A stretch of DNA of 64,000 bases from Corynebacterium diphtheriae (GCF_001457455.1 NZ_LN831026.1:2356001-2420000), one strand, 5' to 3'. Positions 16,598 to 25,953 are shown, numbered from the stretch's first letter. Program-made: numbers and translations. The notes: generated by a model from the letters alone, not told the origin.

Positions 16598-17452
16598 ATG
16601 CCCGAAGGTCACGTCATCCATCGCCTCGCAGACCAACTCAACCAGCATTTCGCCAGCACACAGGCAACACCGGACACACAACCCCGCCGCCCGCTACTGG
16701 TCACCTCCCCACAAGGTCGCTTTGCCACAGAGGCCGCCCAACTCAACGGTCATGCACTCGACCACGCCGAGGCATGGGGCAAACACCTTTTCCTGTGTTT
16801 TGATAACGATAATCCCGCCCACATCGTCCACATCCACCTCGGGCTTATCGGAAGCATGCGCTTAGAAGACCCAGCCGACGTGTGGGGTCAGATTCGATTC
16901 CGGATCGAAGACCCAAAACAACCCACCACCAGCGCGGTAGCAGCAAACCTGCGCGGCCCTCAGTGGTGCAGGTTGATTACGGAGGCAGAAATGACCACCG
17001 CCACCGCAAAGCTCGGCGCCGATCCGCTACGCGACGACGCCAACTTCCTAGCAATCAAAACAAAAGTGGCGCGCTCGCGTCGCAGTATCGGTTCCCTGCT
17101 GATGGATCAGAAACTCTTTGCCGGCGTGGGCAATATCTACCGTGCCGAAACACTCTTCCGCCTAGGCATTAGCCCCTTTATCCTCGGCAAAGATGTAGCA
17201 GAGCTCGATCTCATCTGGCAGGATCTACGTTTTCTCATGCGCGAGGGGGTGAACAGGGGTCGGATTGATACTGTTCGCCCAGAGCACACACCGGAGGCCA
17301 TGGGGCGGCCGCCACGCAAGGATGACCACGGTGGCGAGGTGTATGTGTATCGCCGCTATGGTCAGCCGTGTTATGTGTGCGGCACGCCGATCCTTGAGCG
17401 CACGATGGAGGGTCGTAATCTTTTTTGGTGTCCTACCTGCCAACCTGATTAG
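16598..17452 (+). CDS. Fpg/Nei-family DNA glycosylase/AP lyase
   Basis: The ATG at 16598 gives MPEGHVIHRLA, putting the catalytic Pro2 and Glu3 directly after the initiator, so this is the correct start although the frame is open 60 bases further up. The 284 residues include the H2TH segment (QKLFAGVGNIYRAE) and a C-terminal zinc finger with CYVCGTP and CPTCQPD. It removes oxidised bases and nicks the strand. The MPEGH start fits the actinobacterial Nei2 branch rather than classical MutM. Confidence 0.9.
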   Translation: MPEGHVIHRLADQLNQHFASTQATPDTQPRRPLLVTSPQGRFATEAAQLNGHALDHAEAWGKHLFLCFDNDNPAHIVHIHLGLIGSMRLEDPADVWGQIRFRIEDPKQPTTSAVAANLRGPQWCRLITEAEMTTATAKLGADPLRDDANFLAIKTKVARSRRSIGSLLMDQKLFAGVGNIYRAETLFRLGISPFILGKDVAELDLIWQDLRFLMREGVNRGRIDTVRPEHTPEAMGRPPRKDDHGGEVYVYRRYGQPCYVCGTPILERTMEGRNLFWCPTCQPD

Positions 17453-17473
17453 CAACTGGCTACGCTGGTGATC

Positions 17474-18982
17474 ATGTTCGCGTACAGCACTGAGGCGATT
17501 CGCCTGTCGGAAAACCCTATGATTGCGGCTGCGCAGCCGGATGCGTTGATGAAGCAGGCTGCCCAAGCGGTGGCGGAGACTGCTGTGTGTATGGTGCCGT
17601 CTGCGTCGGCTGCGATCACGGTTGTTGCTGGTACGGGCGGTAATGGTGGGGATGGTCTTTATGCGGGTGCGATTCTTGCCCAGTTGGGTTATCGGGTTCA
17701 TGCGGTGTTGACTGGGGAGTCTGCGCATGCGCCCGCGTTGGCGGCTTTTGTGCAGGCTGGTGGGTGCGTCGATAAGCGTGCGCCACGTGCTGATCTAGTG
17801 ATTGATGCGATTCTTGGCCTTGGGGGCACGCCGGGGCTTCGCGACGCCGCCTGGCAGATCTGGCAAGCGGCCACCGCGGGCGATCCGCTAGTTTTGGCTA
17901 TTGACGTCCCTTCTGGGATCGCTGCCGATACCGGCACCGCGGGCGAGCAGCATGTGGTTGCCGATGCCACCATCACTTTTGGTGCGGCCCGCATCGCCCA
18001 TGCGGTATCTGCCGAGTGTGGTGAGGTGCTTGTCGCTGATATTAATGTCCCAGAAGCGGGCGGCTCACTTGCAGAAACCATTGCTTCCCACACCCCTGAG
18101 CTGCAGCTTTATCATGCGATTGAAAGGGAGCGCTACCCGTGGCCCAAGCATTTCCGTCGCCCCGAGCAGCTACTTATCCACGAGTCGTTGGAGCCTGGCA
18201 CTTCTCACAATAAGTACTCCGGTGGTGTTGTTGGCATTGTCGCCGGCTCCGCGCACTATCCCGGCGCGGCGGTGCTGACCGCGACTGCGGCGGTGCGGGC
18301 TACGTCGTCAATGGTGCGTTATGCGGGGCCGTGCGCGAGGGAGGTTGTTCGCGCCTGCCCGGAGGTGGTGGCAACGGATACGCTTATCGACGCCGGCCGC
18401 GTTCAGGCGTGGGCGTATGGCCCAGGTGCCGGCGACACCGATGCGTTGGGCGATCTTTTAGAGCGGGAAGAACCGCTTGTTATCGACGCCGATGGCATTA
18501 CTCAGCTCGCTCAAGAACCAGCACTGCGCGAGCTTATGCACGCACGCAACAAGAGTGGCCGCAGCACACTTCTCACCCCGCACGAGGGCGAGTTTTGGCG
18601 GCTAGCCAGCTGTTATAGCGACGCTATCCCCGCCGATGATCGGGTGTCTGCGGTGCGTTACCTTGCCCGTGAAACCGGCTGCGCCATCTTACTTAAAGGG
18701 CGCATCACCACGATATGCGTGGGCGACACTGTAACGTGCGTGGATGCCCGTAATTCGTGGGCTGCAACCCCTGGTAGCGGTGACGTTCTCACCGGCCTAC
18801 TGGGCGCATGGATTGCGCGCAATGGTTTAGACAGCATCGCGCTGTGCGTCGCTGTGCATGCAACTGCCGCGTGGTTGTCGGCACATACGGAATACGGACT
18901 CGCCCCTACGTCCGCATTGCGCATTGCCAACACGATCCCCCAGGCCACGGCGTTGCTATCGCAGGATGTGAAGCTACGATAA
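17474..18982 (+). CDS. nnr: Bifunctional NAD(P)HX epimerase / ADP-dependent NAD(P)HX dehydratase
   Basis: This fused repair enzyme (about 502 residues) restores hydrated NADH/NADPH. The N-terminal YjeF epimerase half has GTGGNGGDGLYAG. The C-terminal ribokinase-like half has HEGEFWRL and the ATP-site loop ATPGSGDVLTGLLG. An in-frame GTG at 17468 is an alternative start two codons up; neither has a clear ribosome site. It follows the glycosylase gene by 21 bases. Confidence 0.92.
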   Translation: MFAYSTEAIRLSENPMIAAAQPDALMKQAAQAVAETAVCMVPSASAAITVVAGTGGNGGDGLYAGAILAQLGYRVHAVLTGESAHAPALAAFVQAGGCVDKRAPRADLVIDAILGLGGTPGLRDAAWQIWQAATAGDPLVLAIDVPSGIAADTGTAGEQHVVADATITFGAARIAHAVSAECGEVLVADINVPEAGGSLAETIASHTPELQLYHAIERERYPWPKHFRRPEQLLIHESLEPGTSHNKYSGGVVGIVAGSAHYPGAAVLTATAAVRATSSMVRYAGPCAREVVRACPEVVATDTLIDAGRVQAWAYGPGAGDTDALGDLLEREEPLVIDADGITQLAQEPALRELMHARNKSGRSTLLTPHEGEFWRLASCYSDAIPADDRVSAVRYLARETGCAILLKGRITTICVGDTVTCVDARNSWAATPGSGDVLTGLLGAWIARNGLDSIALCVAVHATAAWLSAHTEYGLAPTSALRIANTIPQATALLSQDVKLR

Positions 18983-18994
18983 CAGGAACTTTGT

Positions 18995-20122
18995 TTAGAT
19001 AAAGTTCTTCGCCAAGGCGACGAGCTGGTCGATGTCGATGTTCTGGTTTTGTGGCTCGCTTGATGTGGCAGCAAGGTGCTGGGCGTTGTCGAGCAGGATC
19101 ACGAGGTCGCCTACGGAGTAGTTTCCGGCTGCGAGGTCTTTGAGCTGGTCGATGGGGAGATTCCCGGAGTTGATGAGGTCTTGGACTACCTTGATCAGTT
19201 CTTCTGCGCCTTCGGTGCTCAAGCCTGCGTTTTCAGCTGCTTGTGCTACCTGTGGTGCTGCGGCTGCACCGGCTGCCAGCGCTGCAACTGCGCCGACAAG
19301 AGCCTGAGAGTCGCCGCCGAGGTCTGCGATACCGGGCAGTGAGATGGATGCAAACTTGCCGCCGGCGGAGGCATAGTTACCCGCCGCGAAGGCGTCGAGT
19401 TGTGCGTCGTCGCCGTTGAAGAGGTTGAGGTCTACGTCGCCGACGATGCCGCCGATACGTCCGCTTCCGGAGCGCTGCCAGAAGTCGATGGTGTCCCAAC
19501 CGCCAACTGGTTCTGGGGCTTGGGTTTGGTAGGCCGCCAGCCAGAGTGGGTATTCCGCGAACTGCTTGGTGTTGGCCATGTCGTGGATCCAGAAGTAGCG
19601 GTAGGTGTAGATCATTGGCTTGCGGCCGGATTGGGACTCAAATTCGTTGAGGAATGTTTTGGTCCAAGCTGCGAGCTGTTCTGGGGTTTTGCCTTCTGCG
19701 ACCTCGATGTCGAGTACGGGTGGCAGGGAGTGGTCGTTGATTTGGGCGACCTTGGCTGCGTAATGGCGTGCTTGGGTGCGGGCGTCTTTGGAGGGGCGCG
19801 CGTAGTGGTAGCTGCCTACTTTGAGGCCACTGTTGGCTGCCTGTTTGGCGTCTTGGGTGAAGTAGTCGTTGCTCCAGCCTTCACCTTCGGAGGCTTTGAC
19901 GAATGCGAAGCTTTGACCGTCACGTTGGACGCTCTTCCAGTCGATGGCGATTCCGCCTGGGTGTTGGTGGCCGGAGACGTCGATACCCGAGGACGCTCCG
20001 ATGGGGATGGGCAGCGGAAGGGCGTGCGCGGGTGCGATGGCCAGCATCGCGGACGTCAGCACTGCAACAGTTCCGCCGGTAATTCCGGATAGCAAATGGC
20101 TCTTTTTCTTCACGCCCCGCAC
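18995..20122 (-). CDS. Secreted GH25-family lysozyme
   Basis: A signal peptide (KKKSHLLSG, a hydrophobic core, then APAHA) leads to a GH25 muramidase domain. The catalytic pattern is visible: GIDVSGHQHPGGIAIDW at the start, PPVLDIEVAEG in the middle, and DLNLFNGD at the end. A tail of about 120 residues with alanine-rich and acidic helices follows and resembles no domain I know. The enzyme cuts the peptidoglycan glycan chain, in cell-wall turnover or against other bacteria. Starts TTG 20131, GTG 20122 and GTG 20113 are all possible; GTG 20122 has a GAAAG site 9 bases upstream. Confidence 0.88.
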   Translation of the reverse strand: MRGVKKKSHLLSGITGGTVAVLTSAMLAIAPAHALPLPIPIGASSGIDVSGHQHPGGIAIDWKSVQRDGQSFAFVKASEGEGWSNDYFTQDAKQAANSGLKVGSYHYARPSKDARTQARHYAAKVAQINDHSLPPVLDIEVAEGKTPEQLAAWTKTFLNEFESQSGRKPMIYTYRYFWIHDMANTKQFAEYPLWLAAYQTQAPEPVGGWDTIDFWQRSGSGRIGGIVGDVDLNLFNGDDAQLDAFAAGNYASAGGKFASISLPGIADLGGDSQALVGAVAALAAGAAAAPQVAQAAENAGLSTEGAEELIKVVQDLINSGNLPIDQLKDLAAGNYSVGDLVILLDNAQHLAATSSEPQNQNIDIDQLVALAKNFI

Positions 20123-20209
20123 AATACACAACTTTCACACAAGTCACAGAAGCAACACACCCAACTTCAACAACTTATGCCACTGTGGTGTCAGACACGG
20201 GCTTGCCCC

Positions 20210-20956
20210 TCACGCCGGCAACGCGCTCATTCCAAACACCGACAACACAATGACCGAGAGCACGGAAAACACCAGCACAGCACGGCCACTACCCGCCCAT
20301 GACGAACGCGACACCACCAACGCCCCCAACAGTCCGCCGAGCGAGTTGAACACTACGTCGTCAATGTCGGAATACCCCCGCGCAAAAATAAACTGCAATG
20401 TTTCAATACCGGCACTCAGGCTTATCGACGCCAGCGTCGCCACGACCACAGGCCACCGCAACCGCCACCCCAACAACGCCAACAGGTATCCCCACGGAAC
20501 AAACAGCGCCACATTGCCCAAAGAATCCACCCATGGCCGCCACCATTCTTGGTAACTCCACCCCCGAAACGGCTGCAGCTCCACCCTGCGCACCTGGTGT
20601 TGCGACGGCTCCCACAGTCCCGCCACCGAAAACTCACTCTTAAGCAGTGTCATCGACACCACCACCATCACCACAAGGGTGAGGGCGACCATAACTATCT
20701 GCTTCGATGCCATCTTCTCCAACATCCCCGCCACCCTATGGCTAGGAATGTACGATCGCAAGCGCCGCCTGAGCTCGTGGTGGGCGCTAGCAATGTCCGT
20801 TCCCATGGGCCCAGAGATTCCTTCCGCTAGCCCCATCATCCAACCGTGGTCCTCAGCAGCAGCAATCCGCAGGTTTTCCTTTATATATGCCTCGAGTGCG
20901 GCTTCTGGACTACTCGCCTCAGCGATGGCCTCGTTGGTTGCGGTTACACAGTCCAC
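20210..20956 (-). CDS. VanZ-family membrane protein with an in-frame non-VanZ N-terminal segment
   Basis: The last 160 residues form a VanZ-like unit: several membrane helices, the GYSDIDDVVFNSLGGLLGAL signature and SAGIETLQF. The first 80 residues (from VTATNEAIAEASSPEAALEAYI to SAHHELRRRL) are soluble and look like the C-terminal ligand domain of a TetR-type regulator. A 44-base stretch of this part (20837-20880) recurs at 25907-25950. The true VanZ start may be the ATG of MLEKMASKQIV, so the ORF may fuse a relic to an intact gene. VanZ proteins can give low-level teicoplanin resistance; the role here is unknown. Confidence 0.7.
   Translation of the reverse strand: MDCVTATNEAIAEASSPEAALEAYIKENLRIAAAEDHGWMMGLAEGISGPMGTDIASAHHELRRRLRSYIPSHRVAGMLEKMASKQIVMVALTLVVMVVVSMTLLKSEFSVAGLWEPSQHQVRRVELQPFRGWSYQEWWRPWVDSLGNVALFVPWGYLLALLGWRLRWPVVVATLASISLSAGIETLQFIFARGYSDIDDVVFNSLGGLLGALVVSRSSWAGSGRAVLVFSVLSVIVLSVFGMSALPA
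20837..20880. repeat. 44-bp duplicated coding fragment, copy 1
   Basis: 43 of 44 bases match 25907-25950. Read on the minus strand it encodes ENLRIAAAE-HGWM in both places. It lies inside the N-terminal part of the VanZ ORF, whereas copy 2 marks the left end of the restriction island. Confidence 0.8.
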
Positions 20957-21012
20957 CGCCTACCTTCGACACTAGTTGCCACCGGTATACCAGCCCCTAA
21001 GGCCGAGGCGCT

Positions 21013-22074
21013 TTACTCGTTCGGGAACAGCGCCTTATACACATTGGCAGCTACGGAGTTAATCTTCTCCGCATAAGCATTACGCTGATTAATCTGGGCG
21101 CCGCGCACGCCATCGGAGCTGGATAGCTCCATAATCGGGGCGTGGACATCTTGGGCGGTAGCCGGCATGGAATGCATGTGCGGCACGTGTCCCAGCAGGG
21201 TCGAGTGGGAATGCTTGCTCAAAGAGTTACTAATCCGCTCCGCCTCGGCCGCAAAACGACCACGGAAACGTTCAAAAGCACCAACTAGTTGCTCTTGCCC
21301 ATTAGCGCGACGCTTCACATATTCCAAGGTGGTGTAGCCGAGATACCGCAGCCCTTCCCCATCAAAACCACCCAAGCGCAGCGGACGTGTCTTTGCCTCA
21401 ACATCGGCGGAATACTTCTTCCATTCCGCCATGTTGCCCTCATGGATTTCCGCATACTGCGTTACCCACGCATCAAACCAGCGGGCGAGGTTGCCAAAAG
21501 CATGGAAGCTGAAAAGATCCGTGGCGGTTGGGGTGACAAAGGCATCGCAGCCGAGCAACACCGTGCGGTTAAAGGGGCCGAGGCTGGGACCAACATCGAA
21601 AAAGATTACGTCGTAACGGTCGTCGCGCTCCATTGCGTGGGCGAGCTGACCTGCCCAGTGTATGCGTCGAAACGGACCGGTTTGCCGGCCTAATGCCGAC
21701 TGCCACGAGTCACTCATCAGGTCCTCGATCTGCGACAACGCTGGGTGCCCAGGCAACACATCAACACCGAAACGCTCCGAGCGCATCGGAGTAATCTCAG
21801 CCGCAATCTGCGACTCCCCCTCACGCAGCGGAACAAAAATCGCATACACCGTTTTAGCCAGCGAGTTCCGCTCCGCAACCTCATCGTTGAGGCCATCGAG
21901 GTAGATACTTTCCGTTTGCTCCTCCGTGAGCATCAGCTGAGTGGCATTGCACTGCGGATCGCAATCCACATACAAAACCCGTTTTCCCTGCAGTGCAAAG
22001 TAATGGGCCACGTTAGTAGATAGCGTGGTTTTGCCTACGCCGCCCTTGTTGTTGAAGAAACTGATCGTGCGCAC
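21013..22074 (-). CDS. ParA/Soj-family ATPase, orphan
   Basis: Starting at the GTG at 22074, which has an AAGGGA site, the protein is 353 residues and begins VRTISFFNNKGGVGKTT, the deviant Walker A of ParA/MinD proteins. The A' motif YVDCDPQCNATQL and the B motif VIFFDVGPSLG follow. A longer frame to 22173 adds only unconserved residues. No ParB-type gene or centromere is adjacent, so it is probably not the chromosomal parA. Such orphans position protein machines or are plasmid relics. Confidence 0.85.
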   Translation of the reverse strand: MRTISFFNNKGGVGKTTLSTNVAHYFALQGKRVLYVDCDPQCNATQLMLTEEQTESIYLDGLNDEVAERNSLAKTVYAIFVPLREGESQIAAEITPMRSERFGVDVLPGHPALSQIEDLMSDSWQSALGRQTGPFRRIHWAGQLAHAMERDDRYDVIFFDVGPSLGPFNRTVLLGCDAFVTPTATDLFSFHAFGNLARWFDAWVTQYAEIHEGNMAEWKKYSADVEAKTRPLRLGGFDGEGLRYLGYTTLEYVKRRANGQEQLVGAFERFRGRFAAEAERISNSLSKHSHSTLLGHVPHMHSMPATAQDVHAPIMELSSSDGVRGAQINQRNAYAEKINSVAANVYKALFPNE

Positions 22075-22196
22075 TTCATATCCCTTATAGATCACCGTTT
22101 GTCGCTTAAAATCTAACAACATTGGCTGCAAAACAGCGACCGTGGCAGCGCAGCTCCTACCCCCGGGGTGCACGAGGGAACATTCTATGCGGGTCA

Positions 22197-22288
22197 GTGA
22201 GTAGTTCGTGCCAAATTAAAGATTTTCTTATATCTCCGACCTGCGGAAATGCTGCGGGCCCCAAAAAGTTTTGGCACGAACTACTCAC
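22197..22288. repeat. 92-bp palindromic element, inverted partner of 15916-16007
   Basis: It carries the same arms as the element at 15916, with the interior in reverse complement (core ATATCTCCGACCTGCGGAAA). It lies in the divergent gap between parA and the iron-transport operon. Confidence 0.8.
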
Positions 22289-22401
22289 TCGCACATTGTT
22301 CAACCGTGCTAATTTAATTGTTTGCTGGTATGCCATCTAGCAGCGATGCTGCCGCGCAAATCCAGCTTTCCATCGTTCGTTTCTCATGATTGGGATTAAT
22401 A

Positions 22402-23391
22402 ATGAAAAAGTGTGGGTTTGCCAGCTTGGCAGCGCTTGCCACTGCAGGACTGCTATCGGGCTGCGTCGGCGCACCGGAGTCGAACAAATCGACAGAGGCT
22501 GCCGGCGACTACCAGCCAGTGACCGTGACCAACTGTGGCGTAGAAACCACCTTCACCGCTGTACCGCAGCACGCTGTGACCACCAACCAAGGTGCAACCG
22601 AGATGATGCTGGGACTAGGCTTGGAAGACAAGATGGTGGGCACCGCCTACCTAGACGATCACGTCACCCCATCGCTGCAAAAAGCTTTTGACAAGGTCCC
22701 TGTGCTTTCCGACCAGAGCTACCCTTCCAAGGAGAAGTTCTTCGAGGTAGATCCTGATTTTGCTTACTCTGCTTATAGTTCTGCGTTTACAGAGAAGAAT
22801 TTGGGTAGCCGTGAGCAGTTGAAGGCAAGTGGCGTGAATACGCGCATTATTCCTTATGGCTGCCCTGAGAAGAAGGATCAGCCTAGTGGTGCCAGCATGG
22901 ATCCGGTGTGGGAAGAGGCGATGACTGTTGCCAAGATCTTTGATATCACCGAGCGTGGCGAGAAGGTAGTTCAGGAGCAGAAGGACCGTTTTGCAGCTCT
23001 TGAGAAGAAGGCTCCTGCGAAGGGCAAGAAGTTCGTGTGGTACGACTCCGGCGATAAGGATCCGTACATCGGTACTGGTGAGGGCGGCCCGCAGATGATT
23101 ATTAATGCGCTGGGCGGCAAGAATATTTTTGAGTCCGAGAAGGGTAACTGGGCTCATTTGTCGTGGGAGTCTGTGATTGAGGCGGATCCGGATTTCATTG
23201 TGGTGGCTGATCCTACGTGGGATACCGCTGCGAAGAAGATTGATTATATGAAGAATGATCCGGTGTTGAGCCAGTTGCGCGCGGTGAAAAATGATGCGTT
23301 TTTGAAGGTGAAGTTCTCGGAGTCAACACCTGGTTTGTCGTTGATTAATGGTGCTGAGAATTTGGCTGATCAGTTGGCTAAGTTGAACTAG
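22402..23391 (+). CDS. Iron-type ABC transporter substrate-binding lipoprotein
   Basis: The 329-residue protein starts MKKCGFASLAALATAGLL and has the lipobox LLSGC, so it is a membrane-anchored lipoprotein. The fold is the two-lobed PF01497 type (helical backbone binding protein): ATEMMLGLGLEDKMVGTAY, then FVWYDSGDKDPYIG, then WEEAMTVAKI. Members bind ferric siderophores, heme or cobalamin. The adjacent FecCD permease and ATPase complete the system. The exact ligand is not decidable here. I saw no convincing DtxR box upstream. Confidence 0.9.
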   Translation: MKKCGFASLAALATAGLLSGCVGAPESNKSTEAAGDYQPVTVTNCGVETTFTAVPQHAVTTNQGATEMMLGLGLEDKMVGTAYLDDHVTPSLQKAFDKVPVLSDQSYPSKEKFFEVDPDFAYSAYSSAFTEKNLGSREQLKASGVNTRIIPYGCPEKKDQPSGASMDPVWEEAMTVAKIFDITERGEKVVQEQKDRFAALEKKAPAKGKKFVWYDSGDKDPYIGTGEGGPQMIINALGGKNIFESEKGNWAHLSWESVIEADPDFIVVADPTWDTAAKKIDYMKNDPVLSQLRAVKNDAFLKVKFSESTPGLSLINGAENLADQLAKLN

Positions 23392-23395
23392 TTTT

Positions 23396-24442
23396 ATGTT
23401 GGTGCAGCGTAAGAGCCGTGCGGTTGTGCTCGGTATGGCTTTGTGTGTGCTGACGGTGGCGTTGGCGCTGGTGGCTTTGCATGTGGGGGCGGCATCGATT
23501 CCGGTGGAGCAGTCGTTGTCGGTGATTGGCCGCAGGCTTGGGCTTATCGACGGCTCCTCCGTCACTGTTTTTGAGGACCAGGTGGTGTGGCAGCTGCGGT
23601 TGCCGCGTGTGCTGGGTGCCCTTGCTGTGGGTTGTTGTTTGGCGATTTGTGGTGTGGTGCTTCAGGCGTTGACGAGCAATGAGTTGGCGGATCCGTATTT
23701 GCTGGGTATTTCTTCGGGTGCTTCGGTGGGTGCGGTGACGGTCATTGTGTTTGGTGTGTCGCTTCCTGCGGTGGCGTTGTATGCGGCGATTCCGACGGCG
23801 ACGTTTGTGGGTGCGATTGCGGCGACTGTGATTGTGCTGGTGTTGGCCCGAGGCAAGTCGGGCTATTTGCCCCCTGGGCGCACGATTTTGGCTGGTGTGG
23901 CCGTTGCACAGCTGTGTGGCGCTTATACGTCGTTGGCGATTTTGATGTTCGGTGAGCGTGGCACTGCTAATACGGTGTTGTCGTGGACGCTGGGTTCGTT
24001 GGCGGGTATTCGCTGGCCGCATGTGGCGTTGTTAGCAGCGGTGACTGTGGTTGCGTTGGTGGTGATGCTGGGGGCGTCGAGAGTCCTCGATGCGTTCTCT
24101 TTTGGTGAAGACGCCGCCGCTACCCTGGGCATTAACGTCAATCGTGCGCGGTGGATGTTGCTTATTGCCACCTCGTTGATTACCGCATGCACGGTGGCTA
24201 TTGCTGGACCGATTGGTTTTGTAGGTTTGACGGTTCCGCATGTGGTGCGCCTGATCGTAGGGCCGCGTCATGCCACATTGTTGCCGCTTAGTGCGCTTAC
24301 TGGCGCGTTTTTGATGGTGGGTGCTGATACGTTGGCGCGCACGTTGCGGGAAAATACTGAGATTCCTATTGGCGTGGTCACTGCTGTGGTGGGTGCCCCG
24401 TTGCTGATTTATTTGCTTCGGCGTCAGGCGGCGCAGTCATGA
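23396..24442 (+). CDS. FecCD-type ABC transporter permease
   Basis: This 348-residue membrane protein has about nine or ten helices and FecCD-family segments: LPRVLGALAVG near the start, LGISSGASVGAVTV, and GPIGFVGLTVPHVVRLIVG, the part that docks to the ATPase. It starts 5 bases after the binding-protein stop and overlaps the ATPase gene by 4 bases (ATGA), so the operon is tightly coupled. Confidence 0.92.
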   Translation: MLVQRKSRAVVLGMALCVLTVALALVALHVGAASIPVEQSLSVIGRRLGLIDGSSVTVFEDQVVWQLRLPRVLGALAVGCCLAICGVVLQALTSNELADPYLLGISSGASVGAVTVIVFGVSLPAVALYAAIPTATFVGAIAATVIVLVLARGKSGYLPPGRTILAGVAVAQLCGAYTSLAILMFGERGTANTVLSWTLGSLAGIRWPHVALLAAVTVVALVVMLGASRVLDAFSFGEDAAATLGINVNRARWMLLIATSLITACTVAIAGPIGFVGLTVPHVVRLIVGPRHATLLPLSALTGAFLMVGADTLARTLRENTEIPIGVVTAVVGAPLLIYLLRRQAAQS

Positions 24443-25200
24443 TTACTTTTAGTAACGCTGAGTGGGTCACTGATGGTGGCGACCGCATTGTTCACCCCAC
24501 GTCGTTGGAGTTGCCGAGTCGCGGGCTCACGGCGATCATTGGACCGAATGGTGCTGGTAAGACGTCCTTGCTGCGTATGGCTGCGGGCATTGTGCGGCCG
24601 TCGGCAGGCGAGGTGACGTTCCAAGGTCGTGCGTTGGGTTCGATCCCGGCGCGGGAGCGGGCGCAGCAGATTGCGCTTATGGAACAGCAGCCGGCAACGC
24701 AGCTTGATTTGTCGGTTCGCGATGTGGTGGAGCTGGGCCGGATTCCGTTTCGTAGTTCGTGGTCGTTTGGACAGGCGGCTGATGATCGCACGATTGTGGA
24801 ATCGGTGATGCAGCGGGTGAGCGTGGATACGCTTGCCGACCGCCGCTGGCTCACACTCTCCGGCGGCGAACGCCAACGCGTCCAACTCGCCCGCGCACTG
24901 GCACAGCAGCCTTCCTTTTTGCTTCTCGACGAGCCCATCAACCACCTCGACATCGCGCACCAGATTGCGTTCCTTGAGCTCGTGCAATCCCTTGACATCT
25001 GCACTACCGCCGTCATGCACGATCTTGATCTGGTGGCTGCCTTCTGCGACTACGTTGTGGTGGTGGCAGATGGACGCGTGATCGCTCACGGGGACATTGA
25101 CTCCACGTTGACCGAAGAGCTCATCCGCGACGTCTTCAATGTGACAGTCTCCGTAAGCAACACCGACCGCAGGCGGGTGACCTGGCACTTTGACCACTAG
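24439..25200 (+). CDS. Iron-type ABC transporter ATP-binding protein
   Basis: Of the 253 residues, Walker A is GPNGAGKTSLL, the signature LSGGERQRVQLARAL and Walker B FLLLDEPINHLD. This is a FepC/BtuD-type ATPase powering the FecCD permease. It is translationally coupled to the permease and overlaps the next gene by 11 bases. Confidence 0.93.
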   Translation: MITFSNAEWVTDGGDRIVHPTSLELPSRGLTAIIGPNGAGKTSLLRMAAGIVRPSAGEVTFQGRALGSIPARERAQQIALMEQQPATQLDLSVRDVVELGRIPFRSSWSFGQAADDRTIVESVMQRVSVDTLADRRWLTLSGGERQRVQLARALAQQPSFLLLDEPINHLDIAHQIAFLELVQSLDICTTAVMHDLDLVAAFCDYVVVVADGRVIAHGDIDSTLTEELIRDVFNVTVSVSNTDRRRVTWHFDH

Positions 25201-25846
25201 TCGTATCCTTGTCAGCATGTCGTGGGCCGACGCCACCATCGATTGGGCACCCCACGCCCACAGCCTCGACGCACACATAGCCCACCTCCAAGGAGGCGAC
25301 CCCAACCGTGGCCTCACCACCGTGCTGTCAGCCTGCGCACACAGCAACCGCATCATCTTGATCCCCTGCACCCACGACCACAGCGTGGGTGTCTCCTGGG
25401 TAAAGCGGGTAGCGCGCTGGTGGATGCACACCACCGACTGGGGTGGCGAACTCTACATCACAGGAGTGGGGTCTGATGTTTCTGAGTGCCGGCGTATTAC
25501 CTGCACAAACCCCGAAACCCTGACCAACCCCGCATGGCAAGATCCCCCACCGGTAGCCAAGCACATCATCGTCTGCCAGGGGGTGCGCTGCCTAGCCAAG
25601 GGTGCCGACGAAGCCCTGCGCGAACTGCATGACGCACTTGATGTTGCTGACCTCCTCGACACCCACGTACTGGTCACACGCTCCGCATGCCTCTACCCCT
25701 GCAACCGAGCACCAGTCATGTGCGTGCAACCAGACATGAAATGGGTAGGCCCCGTAACCTCCGACACCATCGACGATGTGATGCGGCTGGTAAGGGGCAC
25801 AGGTGGGCGTCGCAACGCCTGCGGCTACGAGCCAAGAAGAAGCTGA
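25190..25846 (+). CDS. Protein with a C-terminal thioredoxin-like 2Fe-2S ferredoxin domain
   Basis: The last 100 residues (from HIIVCQGVRCLAKGADEAL) carry four cysteines in the thioredoxin-like ferredoxin order (CQGVRC.., then CLYPC near NRAPVM). The first 115 residues are unfamiliar, with two more Cys and several His. The gene overlaps the ATPase gene, so it is part of the iron-uptake operon. It could reduce or release ferric iron from the imported chelate, an inference from context. Starts: TTG at 25190, or ATG at 25217. Confidence 0.7.
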   Translation: MTTSRILVSMSWADATIDWAPHAHSLDAHIAHLQGGDPNRGLTTVLSACAHSNRIILIPCTHDHSVGVSWVKRVARWWMHTTDWGGELYITGVGSDVSECRRITCTNPETLTNPAWQDPPPVAKHIIVCQGVRCLAKGADEALRELHDALDVADLLDTHVLVTRSACLYPCNRAPVMCVQPDMKWVGPVTSDTIDDVMRLVRGTGGRRNACGYEPRRS

Positions 25847-25906
25847 GTCAACGTGTCGTCAGGATCGGTGACACCCACGTACCACCACTGGCCGTTGTTC
25901 CACTAA

Positions 25907-25950
25907 CATCCAACCGTGGTTCTCAGCAGCAGCAATCCGCAGGTTTTCCT
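25907..25950. repeat. 44-bp duplicated coding fragment, copy 2, at the island edge
   Basis: This copy matches 20837-20880. To its left, on the minus strand, an open stretch ending at a TAG at 25831-25833 reads WNNGQWWYVGVTDPDDTLT, apparently the tail of a lost protein. These fragments sit at the junction between the iron operon and the AlbA_2/hsd island. Confidence 0.75.
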
Positions 25951-25953
25951 CCG

